Shown here one piece after another: positions 34,287-43,400 of a stretch of 61,639 nt of DNA. The stretch is taken from IMG/VR virus record IMGVR_UViG_3300045141_000205, positions 1-61,639 of that record. One strand, given 5' to 3'. The translations under genes were made by a program, and so were the position numbers. The notes beneath the pieces are model-generated. The model was not told the DNA's origin, did no database searches, and saw only the letters and a list, made by a program, of their open reading frames with translations. Origin of the DNA: a virus. Numbering within the stretch: position 1 is the first letter of the stretch; each line of letters begins with the position of its first letter.

Positions 34287-34322
34287 CATCCCTTCCCAGG
34301 TCTCAGCGACCGCGAGACAGCA
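34287..34322 (-). repeat. 36-bp unit-start element, copy 5 (before candidate scaffold)
   Basis: The coding strand reads TGCTGTC, 20 bases including CTGAG, GAAGGGATG. It lies 46 bases before the ATG of the scaffold candidate. Divergent plus-strand genes begin just beyond it. Confidence 0.85.
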
Positions 34323-34353
34323 TCATGGGCAGTGGCTGGGGTACGAATGGGGC

Positions 34354-34431
34354 ATGAGTCCTCTGATCTGGGTCATCGTCATCGTGCTTGTCGTCGTACT
34401 GGTCCTCGCGCTCGCACGCGGTCGCCTCTGA
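34354..34431 (+). CDS. 25-aa plus-strand hydrophobic peptide
   Basis: The ATG at 34354 opens 25 codons: MSPLIWVIVIVLVVVLVLAL then a basic ARGRL end. This is nearly all membrane segment. No strong ribosome binding site is seen, but the composition is not expected by chance in GC-rich DNA. It opens a small plus-strand island divergent from the scaffold gene. It could be a membrane microprotein or a non-functional open frame. Confidence 0.45.
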   Translation: MSPLIWVIVIVLVVVLVLALARGRL

Positions 34432-34440
34432 CGACACCGC

Positions 34441-34469
34441 TTGACTCGGCTCCCCCTCACCCCTACCTT
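34441..34469 (+). promoter_or_regulatory. Sigma-A-type promoter for the plus-strand island
   Basis: TTGACT (34441-34446) and TACCTT (34464-34469) are spaced by exactly 17 bases, a good match to the consensus -35 and -10 of housekeeping sigma factors (-10 as TAnnnT). It points at the 69-aa plus-strand gene starting about 110 bases downstream. It is the only recognisable sigma-70-type promoter I found, which fits host-polymerase control of this small gene and a different control of the late genes. Confidence 0.6.
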
Positions 34470-34537
34470 GTTCACCAAGGCTTCTTGGGAGCCGCACACA
34501 CATAAATAGATCAGGTCTTCTTCGGCAGGAGTGCGCC

Positions 34538-34615
34538 ATGAACGTGCTCAACACCGAGCACTCAACCGAAGGAGAGCCGCATGAGCAAAGCAGTACACCA
34601 CTCCGCTTCATCTGA
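34538..34615 (+). CDS. Possible 25-codon leader frame overlapping the next gene
   Basis: An ATG after GGAG opens MNVLNTEHSTEGEP and continues for 25 codons, ending inside the 69-aa gene in another frame. Its translation would cross the ribosome binding site of that gene (AAGGAGAG). It might be a translational leader. The protein itself looks unremarkable. Confidence 0.25.
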   Translation: MNVLNTEHSTEGEPHEQSSTPLRFI

Positions 34616-34790
34616 CCCTGTAGGCACGGTCGGCGAGGCCCGCGACTGGCTGAACGACGAGGTGCTGCCCGACAAGGCATCACTCTCGGCCAGTCCCACC
34701 GGGATCGACCACGACCAGGTTCAGTTCGGGGCAGAGTGGACCACGATGGAGTTCGCCGATGGCGAGCCCGGCCAGGTCATGGGCGGGTAA
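34581..34790 (+). CDS. 69-aa plus-strand protein of unknown function
   Basis: The ATG follows AAGGAGAG with good spacing and lies downstream of a clear promoter. The product (MSKAVHHSASSDPVGTVGEA ... QFGAEWTTMEFADGEPGQV) is acidic and has no recognised domain. It is encoded opposite to all neighbours and ends before a bidirectional hairpin. An independently controlled small gene within a late operon is typical of an acquired accessory ('moron'-like) gene. Confidence 0.7.
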   Translation: MSKAVHHSASSDPVGTVGEARDWLNDEVLPDKASLSASPTGIDHDQVQFGAEWTTMEFADGEPGQVMGG

Positions 34791-34804
34791 CTCCCAGCAC
34801 AAGA

Positions 34805-34840
34805 CACGAAGCCCGGGTCCGGGGGGTCCCGGGCTTCGTG
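34805..34840. terminator. Bidirectional hairpin between convergent genes
   Basis: The arms at 34805-34817 and 34828-34840 pair over 13 bp (core GAAGCCCGGG), lying 15 bases after the plus-strand stop and 6 bases past the minus-strand stop at 34846. It can terminate both strands. On the plus strand it is followed by CTGTCTC. Confidence 0.78.
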
Positions 34841-34845
34841 CTGTC

Positions 34846-37443
34846 TCAACGAGCCATCGCTCCTGGCTGCATCTGCTCGGCCTGCTCGATCTCCCCCGGC
34901 GTCATCAGCGTCGCCTTCTGGCAGTTGGGGCAGATGTCGCCCTCCAGCATCCCGTCCCCGGCGTCGGCAGGAGCAGCGGCGTTGCCCGGCGTCGAGGTCG
35001 GGCTGGCCGCACCGGCCTCGAACCCACAGGCCGGGCAGAACAGGTCGGCCACGGAGTCACCGGGAGTACCGGGCAGGCCACCGCCCTCCTCGTCCTCGGT
35101 CTCCTCCTCCAGGCCGTCGACCTGCTCACCGGGCTCCGCAGGCGACTCGGGCTCGGGGGCGTTGGGTCCCTTGGTGAACGGCTCCCCGCCCTGGTTGATG
35201 TGCTGGGTGGCCGCCTCCGGGTCCTCGGGGCCGCCGACCACATCGCCGTCCTCGTCGACCTCGTCCTCGTCGACCGGCTCGCCGACATCTCCGAGGCCCC
35301 GGACCTCGCCCTCCACGACGCCATCCTCGCCCTCCTCGTCGGTGGGCTCATCGGCCTCCTCGCCCTCGGCACCGGGCGCCACGTCACCGTCCTCGTCCAC
35401 CTCGGACTCATCGACCGGGGGCAGGTTGGCGCCGACGTTGGGGTTCTGGTCGTTGGGATCGCCGGAGGCCGGGTCGGCCCGCAGGTCCAGCAACTTGGCG
35501 GCGTCCAGGTCCGGGTCCCGGAACATCTTGGGCGGGGTGACGAACCCGCACACCTGGCACTGGTCGCCGTCGAAGGCGTCGTTCTCCCCGCACACCGGGC
35601 AGGCGTCCTCGCGCAGCGTGTCCACGTTCACCGGGGCCTTCACCTCTCCGTAGGCCAGCACCTGGAGCCCGGCGATGTAGCGACGGGTCAGGGTCTCCAG
35701 GCTGGCCAGGCCACCGTGCCGGGTGATCCGGGCGTTGCGGACCAGTCCCTCGCCGCCGCAGTTCTTGCAGGGCTCCCGGTGCTCCCAGGGGTTCACGCCC
35801 GGGGGCACCGGCCCTGTGGCACGCACATCGCCTCTGCCCTTGCAGGACGGGCAGGGCACGTTCGTCGCGGGCTTGGTGGTGCGATCCAGCCAGTCGTCGA
35901 ACGACTCGCCCTCGCCGGGCATGTCGTGGTGGCTGAACCCCATCCCCGCGCTGTCGCCCCAGGAGTCTGCCCCAGCCGGACGCCGGTTCTCCTGCTCCAA
36001 CTGGCGGCTGATCTCCTCGTGGGTGGACTGCTGCTCGTGCATCGGGGTCGGCGGCTCGTACGGGTGCTGCTGACCGAAGGGCTCGCCTCGGAAGTACAGG
36101 CCGTTGGCCCCGCTGTAATCGGTCCCGGTGTCGTAGTAGTTCCGGCTCGGACGGGAGCGCGGAACGCCCTGGGGGTGCTCGGGGTTGAAGCCACGGGCCT
36201 GCGGGGGAGCAGCCGTGGTGCCGCTGTGCTCGACGGCGTTGTCGTGGACCTCGCCGGAGTGGTGGTTGATCGTGAAGCCGTCCTCATAGGGGTGCAGCAC
36301 GGTGTCGGTGTGCAGCCCGTACTTGCCTCGGGTGGGCTCGGTCTCCCGACTCCACCCCTCCTGGCCCCAGTGGTGCTCGGGGTAGATCGAGCCACCCGAA
36401 GGGTTGTGGGCGATCACCCGCTCCGGGGCGCCCGCAGCCTTGGACGGGTTCCGCATCAACTTCATGTTGGACGGCAGGAAGGCGTTGATCCGGGACCGGG
36501 TGGTCGAGGAGTCCCAGCCGCCCGTGTCCACCGTGATGTCGCCGTTGTCGCGGAACCCCATGATGTTGGTGTCGTGGTGCCGGACGAAGGTCTGGCCCTG
36601 GTCGTCCTTGTGCATCCAGGTGTTGTTGGCGATCGGCACATGGCCCGAGCGGCCCTTGTAGGTGCGGTACTTCCTCTGTGCCGCATCGGGGTCGATGGGT
36701 CGAGCCGACGCCTTCCAGATGTGGTCCAGCACGTCCAGCATCGCGGTGCGCTGCATGAGCCCTCCTCGCTTCTGCTGCACCAACTTCTGGCGCTGCCTGT
36801 GCCTGGTCTTGCGGCCACCCCCGGCCTGCTCGCATGCAGGGCAGACCCCAGTCTCCCCTGGGCCGAGCCGGGCGCCGCAGTTGCTGCACGATCCCGCCTG
36901 GTTGAGCGACAGGTCCAGCGGCGGCAGGTCGGTGAGCCGACGCATCTCCGCATCGCTGATGGCCCTGCGCCTCATGGAGGCCTCCTTGCGGCCAAGTTGC
37001 AGGTCGTGGCCGCAGTCGTCGCAGGAGTCCTCGGGCATCAGTTTGCCGGTGGTCAGCGGGTAGTAGGGCTCCATCTGGTGCCCAGCCGAACGCCGGTCCT
37101 CCGCGCACGAGGGACACAGGGTGGTGTCCTTGCCCGGCCCGAAGTTGTCCTTGGTCCAGCCGACCACCTCGGGGTGGTCCTTGTAGTGCTCGTACTCGGT
37201 GGGCTCCTCGACCCCGGAGACCGCCGTGTTGAACTCGTGCTCGGGGTGCTCGCAGTTGTCATCGGACCTTGCCCAGTGCCGGGCCGCCTGCTGGGGGTCC
37301 TTGCCCATCTGGTGGGCGCAGGCGTCACAGAAGACCCGGCTCCCGGTGATGAACCCGCTCCTGCCGGACTCGTTGTACTGCCGGAGCCGGTGCCCGTCCT
37401 GGTACTCGTCGCCGGGCTTGGTGCCCTGGGTGCGCTCGCTCAT
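34846..37443 (-). CDS. 865-aa multi-zinc-ribbon head-region protein
   Basis: The start chosen is the ATG sharing its A with the protease stop (TGATG), giving 865 aa (MSERTQGTKPGDEYQDGHRL). Zinc-binding pairs are spread along it: CDAC near 40, CPSC near 110, CDDC near 142, CSNCGARLGPGETGVCPAC near 185-205, CPVC/CQVC near 620, CPAC/CPNC near the end. A DnaJ-like pair, CPSCKGRG then CKNCGGEG, lies near 530-562. A beta-rich segment near 275-330 (QGQTFVRHHDTNIMGFRDNG ... ITVDTGGWDSSTTRSRINAF) resembles a module seen in other phage proteins. Residues about 660-790 are very acidic. I do not recognise the whole protein. It is translationally coupled to the protease. Confidence 0.8.
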   Translation of the reverse strand: MSERTQGTKPGDEYQDGHRLRQYNESGRSGFITGSRVFCDACAHQMGKDPQQAARHWARSDDNCEHPEHEFNTAVSGVEEPTEYEHYKDHPEVVGWTKDNFGPGKDTTLCPSCAEDRRSAGHQMEPYYPLTTGKLMPEDSCDDCGHDLQLGRKEASMRRRAISDAEMRRLTDLPPLDLSLNQAGSCSNCGARLGPGETGVCPACEQAGGGRKTRHRQRQKLVQQKRGGLMQRTAMLDVLDHIWKASARPIDPDAAQRKYRTYKGRSGHVPIANNTWMHKDDQGQTFVRHHDTNIMGFRDNGDITVDTGGWDSSTTRSRINAFLPSNMKLMRNPSKAAGAPERVIAHNPSGGSIYPEHHWGQEGWSRETEPTRGKYGLHTDTVLHPYEDGFTINHHSGEVHDNAVEHSGTTAAPPQARGFNPEHPQGVPRSRPSRNYYDTGTDYSGANGLYFRGEPFGQQHPYEPPTPMHEQQSTHEEISRQLEQENRRPAGADSWGDSAGMGFSHHDMPGEGESFDDWLDRTTKPATNVPCPSCKGRGDVRATGPVPPGVNPWEHREPCKNCGGEGLVRNARITRHGGLASLETLTRRYIAGLQVLAYGEVKAPVNVDTLREDACPVCGENDAFDGDQCQVCGFVTPPKMFRDPDLDAAKLLDLRADPASGDPNDQNPNVGANLPPVDESEVDEDGDVAPGAEGEEADEPTDEEGEDGVVEGEVRGLGDVGEPVDEDEVDEDGDVVGGPEDPEAATQHINQGGEPFTKGPNAPEPESPAEPGEQVDGLEEETEDEEGGGLPGTPGDSVADLFCPACGFEAGAASPTSTPGNAAAPADAGDGMLEGDICPNCQKATLMTPGEIEQAEQMQPGAMAR

Positions 37444-40400
37444 CAGTCCTCCTCGGCGAAGTACCGGACCAGGGTCGAGGTGAACCCGTGCCGCTCGCCG
37501 TACGACGGCTTGTCCAGGGGATGGTTGAAGTCGTCGTAGGCATCGCCGTTGTCCCGCACCCAGCGGTGGAACTGCTGCTCGAACCGGCGCTGGGACCAGC
37601 CGTGGGGGATGCCCGGGGAGGCGTCGCTCATGGTGCCCTTGCTCTGGTCGAAGCCGGAGATGCCGGGAGAGTCCACCGGGGCGTCGCCCTGGTAGATGTG
37701 GATGCGGGAGCCCCCGGTCCACTCGGCCCGGTAACCGGACGGGTGCTCGGCGTAGAACCGCTTGGGGCCAGCAGCCAGCCGCACACCCTCGCGCCGGATG
37801 TAGCCCTTGCCGTCGCACTTCGCGCAGGAGGTGTGCCCGGGCTCGCCGTCGCAATCAGGGCAGACATCCTCATCGGCGCTCTTCAAGAGGTGCCGCATCA
37901 TCTTGTGCGCCTTCTGCTCGGAGGCCATGTCCGAGGGCACCCGGGCCAGGTCGTCGCGGATGTCCTGCTGCTCGGCCATCTGGCCGTACAGGTCGGCATG
38001 GTTCTCGGCGTGCTTGTCGACCGCAGCCTGGGCGTTGTAGACCTGGCTCATCACATGGTCGGGGATGGAGCGGGCGGGCGCTCCCCAGGCGTTGGGGACG
38101 AACCGGTTGTTCTTGGCCTCGTAGTCCCAACCGCCACGGGGACGGCCTCCGGGGTTGCCCGGGTGCGGCGGGCTCATCTGGTCAGCGTGGTAGAGCGTCA
38201 CCGACTGGCTGGGCTTGGCTCCGTACTGCTCGCGGAGGCTGCGATCCGGCATGTTGTCGTGGATGTGCACCTCCCACCGCTTCGTCTTCGGGGCTCGCCA
38301 GAACAGGCTCGGCTCGTCCATCGAGTCACCGATCCAGGTGCCTTCCTTCCGGACGGCGGTGGTCTCGCCACGGCGCCAGACGTGCACCTGCTCACCCACG
38401 TCGTGGTGGCGGATGCCGGGGGCCTTGGAGCCCCGCTGCCGCCAGGCCAGGGTCACCTGGTCGCCCCGGGTCATGGTCTTGTGCACCCGGGTCTTGCCGG
38501 AGATGTCCAGGAAGTCTCCCTCCCCGACCTCCTCGGCAGGGACGGTGTGCCGGACCAGGCCCTTGCCGGAGTTGTCGCCGACTGCGGAGTACTTGGTGGG
38601 CTGGTCGTTGGGGAAGGCGCCGTGCCACTTGTTCACCTCGTCGCCGTCGTAGTCATGACCCCAGCGGGCGTGGGTGAACCCCTGGTTGTGCAGGTCGATC
38701 AGAGCCCGCACCCGGGGCTCGTAGACCTGAGCCATGCCCGCAGGGCTGTAGATGCTCTTGGGATCGGTGTCGCCGTTGCCTTCTGCGGCCCGGGCCGCGT
38801 AGTCGCCGATCGCCTTCTCGATGGGCTGCACGCCGGTCGAGGGGTGCACCGGCTGGAAGCGACCCTTGCCGTCCCAGTAGGTGTCCCGCGACTGGACATG
38901 GGTGTGCCCCTGATCGCGGAGAGCCTGCAACTCCGTACGGGCCTGCTCCCGGTCAGCCTCCGAGTGACCGACCATCTTCTTCGCCCCGTCGTCCCAGTGC
39001 TGGAGCATCAGGGCGATCGGCTCGGTGTTGCTCGCCGTCGCCTGGAGGCTGGAGTACTTGGTCGGCCCCTGGTGCTTCTGGTCCAGCAGCCACCCGGCCT
39101 CGGGCTCGGTCTCGTGGAAGTGCCTGCCGATCTCCCGGCCCAGGTCCTTCTCCTCGGTGGGCTGGAGGTCGTGTTTCATCCAGCCCGGCATCCCGACGCC
39201 CTGCTCGTACATGTGCTGGGGGTGCTCGGTGCAGTCGTAGTTGTTGCAGTCCCAGGCGCCGTGCCCGTCGTAGGGCTGCTTCTTCGGCTTGCCCCAGGCG
39301 TCCAGGCCCAGGGACTCGTTCTTGTCGAAGTGCTCGCGCCAGGTGTGCGGCTCCGGGTACCGGTGGCAGTTGTCGCACGGATCGTCTAGCCAGGAGTCGT
39401 CCTCCTCGGCTGCGGTCTTCCGGACGTTGAGGCTCTGGATCGGGGAGGGGTGGAACGGCCCGGTCTGCTCGGGCATCCCCCCGGCCCGCTCGGGGGCGAA
39501 GTTGGGGTTGAAGCCGTGCAGGTGCTCGATCAGGGCCGTCATCCCCGGCCCGGACTCCGACCAGTCATTCGTGGTCAGCGGGTCGGTCGGCGGATGGTTG
39601 TGCCCGTGCAGCCCAGCCGGGTTGGCGTGGTCACCGTCGTGGAGGTGCAGGTGTAGGTGCCGCACGCTGTCCTGAATCTCGCCGATGTTGGTGGGCTTCT
39701 CGATGCCGAGGTCCCGGCAGTGCCTGGCCACGTCCTTGGTGTCGATCCCGTGGTCGACCCGCATGTGGTCCACTAGGTCCCAGCCCATCTGCTTGCGGGT
39801 GTTGTCGCGCTTCTTCTGCTTCCAGATCTCCTGCCAGTGCTGGGGCGTGCCCCCGTCGTTGGGACCGCCGACCGCCGTCTTCCGGACAGCGGTGTGGAAG
39901 TGGGACTCGTCCAGGAACTGCCCCGGCATCCCCTCGTCGGAGTCGCGGTGGTCGTGCAGGTGCAGGTCCCGTATCTCCTTGTGGGTCAGCGGACGGTCCT
40001 CGTCGGTCGCCGGTCCCAGGGCCGGGTGGTCCTCGTCGTGGGAGTTGCGCCAGAGGTCGCCGTCGTCGAGGTAGTGGGACTCGATCAGGTGCTGCTTGAG
40101 GTCCACCGGGTCCGAGAGGTTCACCACCCGCTTCTCGGCGTGCTGCTGCATCTCTGAGGCCCTCTGAGCGGCATCCCCGATGGCCCGGTAGACATCCATC
40201 GAGCGCTGGTCGAGATGGATGTGGTCGTTGGGCTTCCCGCACTCCGGGCACGGCTCGTCCTCGAAGGCAGCCATCTTCTTGAGGTGGGAGTCCCAGGTCT
40301 TCGCGAAGCCGGGATGCAGGTCGAGGCCCTTCATCTCCTCCGGCGTGTACCACTGGGTACCGCCCTCACCGGTCTCATGAGCGGCGTCCTCGCCACCCGA

Positions 40401-43400
40401 GGAGCCCCACCGGGACGGGGAGTCCATGACCACGGTATGGAACGCCCAGCCGCCATGCTCGTCGGAGTGGGTGTGGACGTGGGTCATCCCGTGCGGGACC
40501 CCACCGAGTTCCTCGTGGGACTCCCGGATGGCACCGTCCTCGGGGGACTCGTCGTGGTGCAGCGCACCCCCGGGGATGCCCCAGGTGTCGCCCTGGTCCA
40601 CCCAGGGCGCCCGGTGCTGGAGCAGGTACCGCCTGGTGCCGTCGTCCCCGGTGTGCCGGATCAGCAGCCCGGCAGCCCCAGCCGAGCCCCAGTGCCGGTG
40701 CCCCTGGTCGCAGGTGGTCCACTCATCAGCGCTGGAGTGCCTCGGGTCGTCGTCGGCTCGGTGGCTCCCGGAGTTGAGGGACTGCTTGAGCGGGGTGACC
40801 GGACCGAACTCGCGGTTGAAGAACTCCTTGCCGCGCTGCTCGTAGAACCCCTTGGTGGGCTGGCCGATCTCGCTGGGCCGGGTGGTGGCGTGCAGGGCGA
40901 TCTCGTTGCCGCAGGTCTTGCACTTGGACTGCTCGCCCTCGTCGGGGAAGGACCGGGCCTCGTGGTTGTTCGGGTAGGTGTGCGGGCAGGCGTCGAGCCG
41001 GTCCAGGTCCCCGCCACCGGCGTACCGCTCCAGTTCGTCCCGCGTCCGCTTCTCGTGGGCGTGCTCGTCGTGGTCCCAGTCCAGGTCGTCCTCACGGAGA
41101 TCGGTGAGCCGGTTGGGGTGGGCATCGGTCCGGTCCGGGTGGAGGTAGTCCCTGGCGAAGGACTGCTCGTGGTTCCTGGGGGCGAACTGGAGCGTGCGCG
41201 GGTGGGAGAACTCCCCGGTGTCGTAGGGGCGGTGGAGCAGCATCGGTGACTTCCCCGTGCTGTAGCCGTGCGGGTCGCCCTCGTAGTCCCACCAGGAGGG
41301 GTCGCGGACCTCCACCCGGAGCGGGTCGTCGGGGTGGGAGTGGTCGTGCGGAGGCGGCAGGGCGTCACCGCGATGATGACCAGCCGGGCTCCTCAGGTCA
41401 CCACCGTGCTCATGCTCGTGAATCCGGTGCACCAGGTTGACCCGCTCGAAGGCACTACTGAGGTCCTTGGCCCTGCCGAGCAGGGAGTCACCCTCCGCAG
41501 CGTTGGCGCCGGGCTGCTTCTGGAGCCGGTCGATGGTGTCTTCGAGTTCGTCGTGGGAGTAGCCGTGGTGCTCGGTCAGGTGCCGACGCAGCATCCGGGT
41601 CCGCTCCCAGTTGTCGTCGGTCTGCTCGGGCACCGAGTAGTTCAGGTCGTCCATCCCAGCGAAGAACTGCATCAGGCGGGAGTACCTGGTCGGCCCCTGC
41701 GACTGCTGGCCCAGGAGCCAGTCGGCGTCCTCGCCCACCAGGCCCTTCATCTGCTCGGCCAGGTCGCCGGGGATCGGGTCGCTGCCGTACAGGGACTTGG
41801 GCGCCCGGTAGTGGGGCTTGCCCCCCTGGTTGCGCTGGAGGATCTCGTACCGCCCGGGGTCGTGAATCTCGTGGTAGGGGTCCCGACGGGTGTAGTCGCC
41901 ACAGGTCGGGCAGTTCTTGATCAGGCCATTGGTGGTCTGGAACAGGTGCGGGTGGTCGCAGGCCTCCCAGCCACAGCGCTCGCACTCGTCGGGGTCGTCG
42001 CCCACATGCGGGTGGTTCATGGGGTGCTCGGCACGATCGTCGCCCGACCACCTGTCCACGGAGTTCTTCTCGACGGCGAAGTGCTGGAGCAGGGAGTACT
42101 TGGTCGGACCGTTCTCGCCGTTCTCACGGTGGTTCTGGTCGAGCAGGAAGCCCAGGGGATGATCGGCCAGGGCATCCCTGACGGCCTTCTCGGCGTCCTG
42201 GTACTCGTCGCTGTACGGGTTCAGGTGAGCAGGGGGCGCCATCTCGTGCTCACCCTTGGTGTGCCAGCCATCCTCGAACCCGGTCTCCTGGCAGTGCGGG
42301 TGGTCGCACTCCTGGTCGGCCTCGTGCTGGGCCACGCACTCCGGGCAGGTCGCCTGGCTCGGGTCGGTGTGCACGCGGTACTGGGGACCTCTGCGGTTGC
42401 AGTACGTCGGGGTCTCGGGGTGCCCGGGGTGCGTCGGCAGATGCACCAGGCTGGGGTCGTCCCGGGGGTCGGCCTCATCGTCGAGCGTCGACTCCACCAC
42501 CCGCATCCGCACCCGCCGACGGTCATCGGCGATGTGGTCCTCGTGGCGCTCCTCGGCGGACTTCCCCTGAGCCCTGGCCTCGTCGTCGCGGCGCAGGATG
42601 TCCTGGGCCGAGCGCAGGTGATCGAAGGCGCCCCGGTGCTCCTCGCACAGGGGGTGCCCACCGCCACCGAGGTGCGTCGCCGGAGTCGCCTTGGGGTTCG
42701 GCGCCAGAATCCACTCCTCGGAAGACCGGTGGGACGGGTACTGGCAGTAATCCGGGCTCCCCTTGTCCATGAGGCCGCGAATGGTGGAGGGGTCCAGGGA
42801 GCCGTAGCCGCGAGCCTCGGAGTCCCACCGGGCCTTCTGCCGGGCCTCGTCCTCCTGGCGCTTCGGGCTGTGCCAGTAGGCCACCCGGTCGGGGTTGTGG
42901 TGGTTGAGGTTGGACCCCCAGCCACACTGGGCGCACGGTCCGTCCGGGTCACCCTCGTGGAGATGCGGCTCGGTGCCGGTCTTCTTCTCCACCGGCCTCG
43001 GCGTGAAGGGGATGACCTCGCCAGCGAAGTGCTGGAGCAGGGAGTACCTGCTCGGGCCGGTCGGGTTGGACCGCAGGAACCTCATCGCCTGCTGGTCCGG
43101 GTCGGCGTCCTCGTAGACCTGGTTCACCTGGTGGATCGTGGAGCCCGGCAGCGGGCTGTGGCAGTACCGGCACAGGCCCAGGGTCTCGGCGCTCTGCCAG
43201 GCCTCCGGGTCGGTCCCGTAGCCGCCCCGGTAGTCGTCCTGGTGCTCGCCGTAGCAGAAGTCCGAGTGGTACTCGTCGCGGCGCGGAGGGTGCGGGAACG
43301 GCGCCGTGGCTGCGGTCTTGACCGCTGCCTTGCCGAGCCCGGAGTGGTCATCCACACCTGTGAAGAAGGCTGTGGGATCAGCGGGCTCCTCGACCAGCAG

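Noticed and set aside
34836-34845. TGCTGTC on the plus strand after the 34805 hairpin
   Set aside because: No GAAGGG follows 20 bases downstream and it faces the end of a gene, so it is not a copy of the repeated element.
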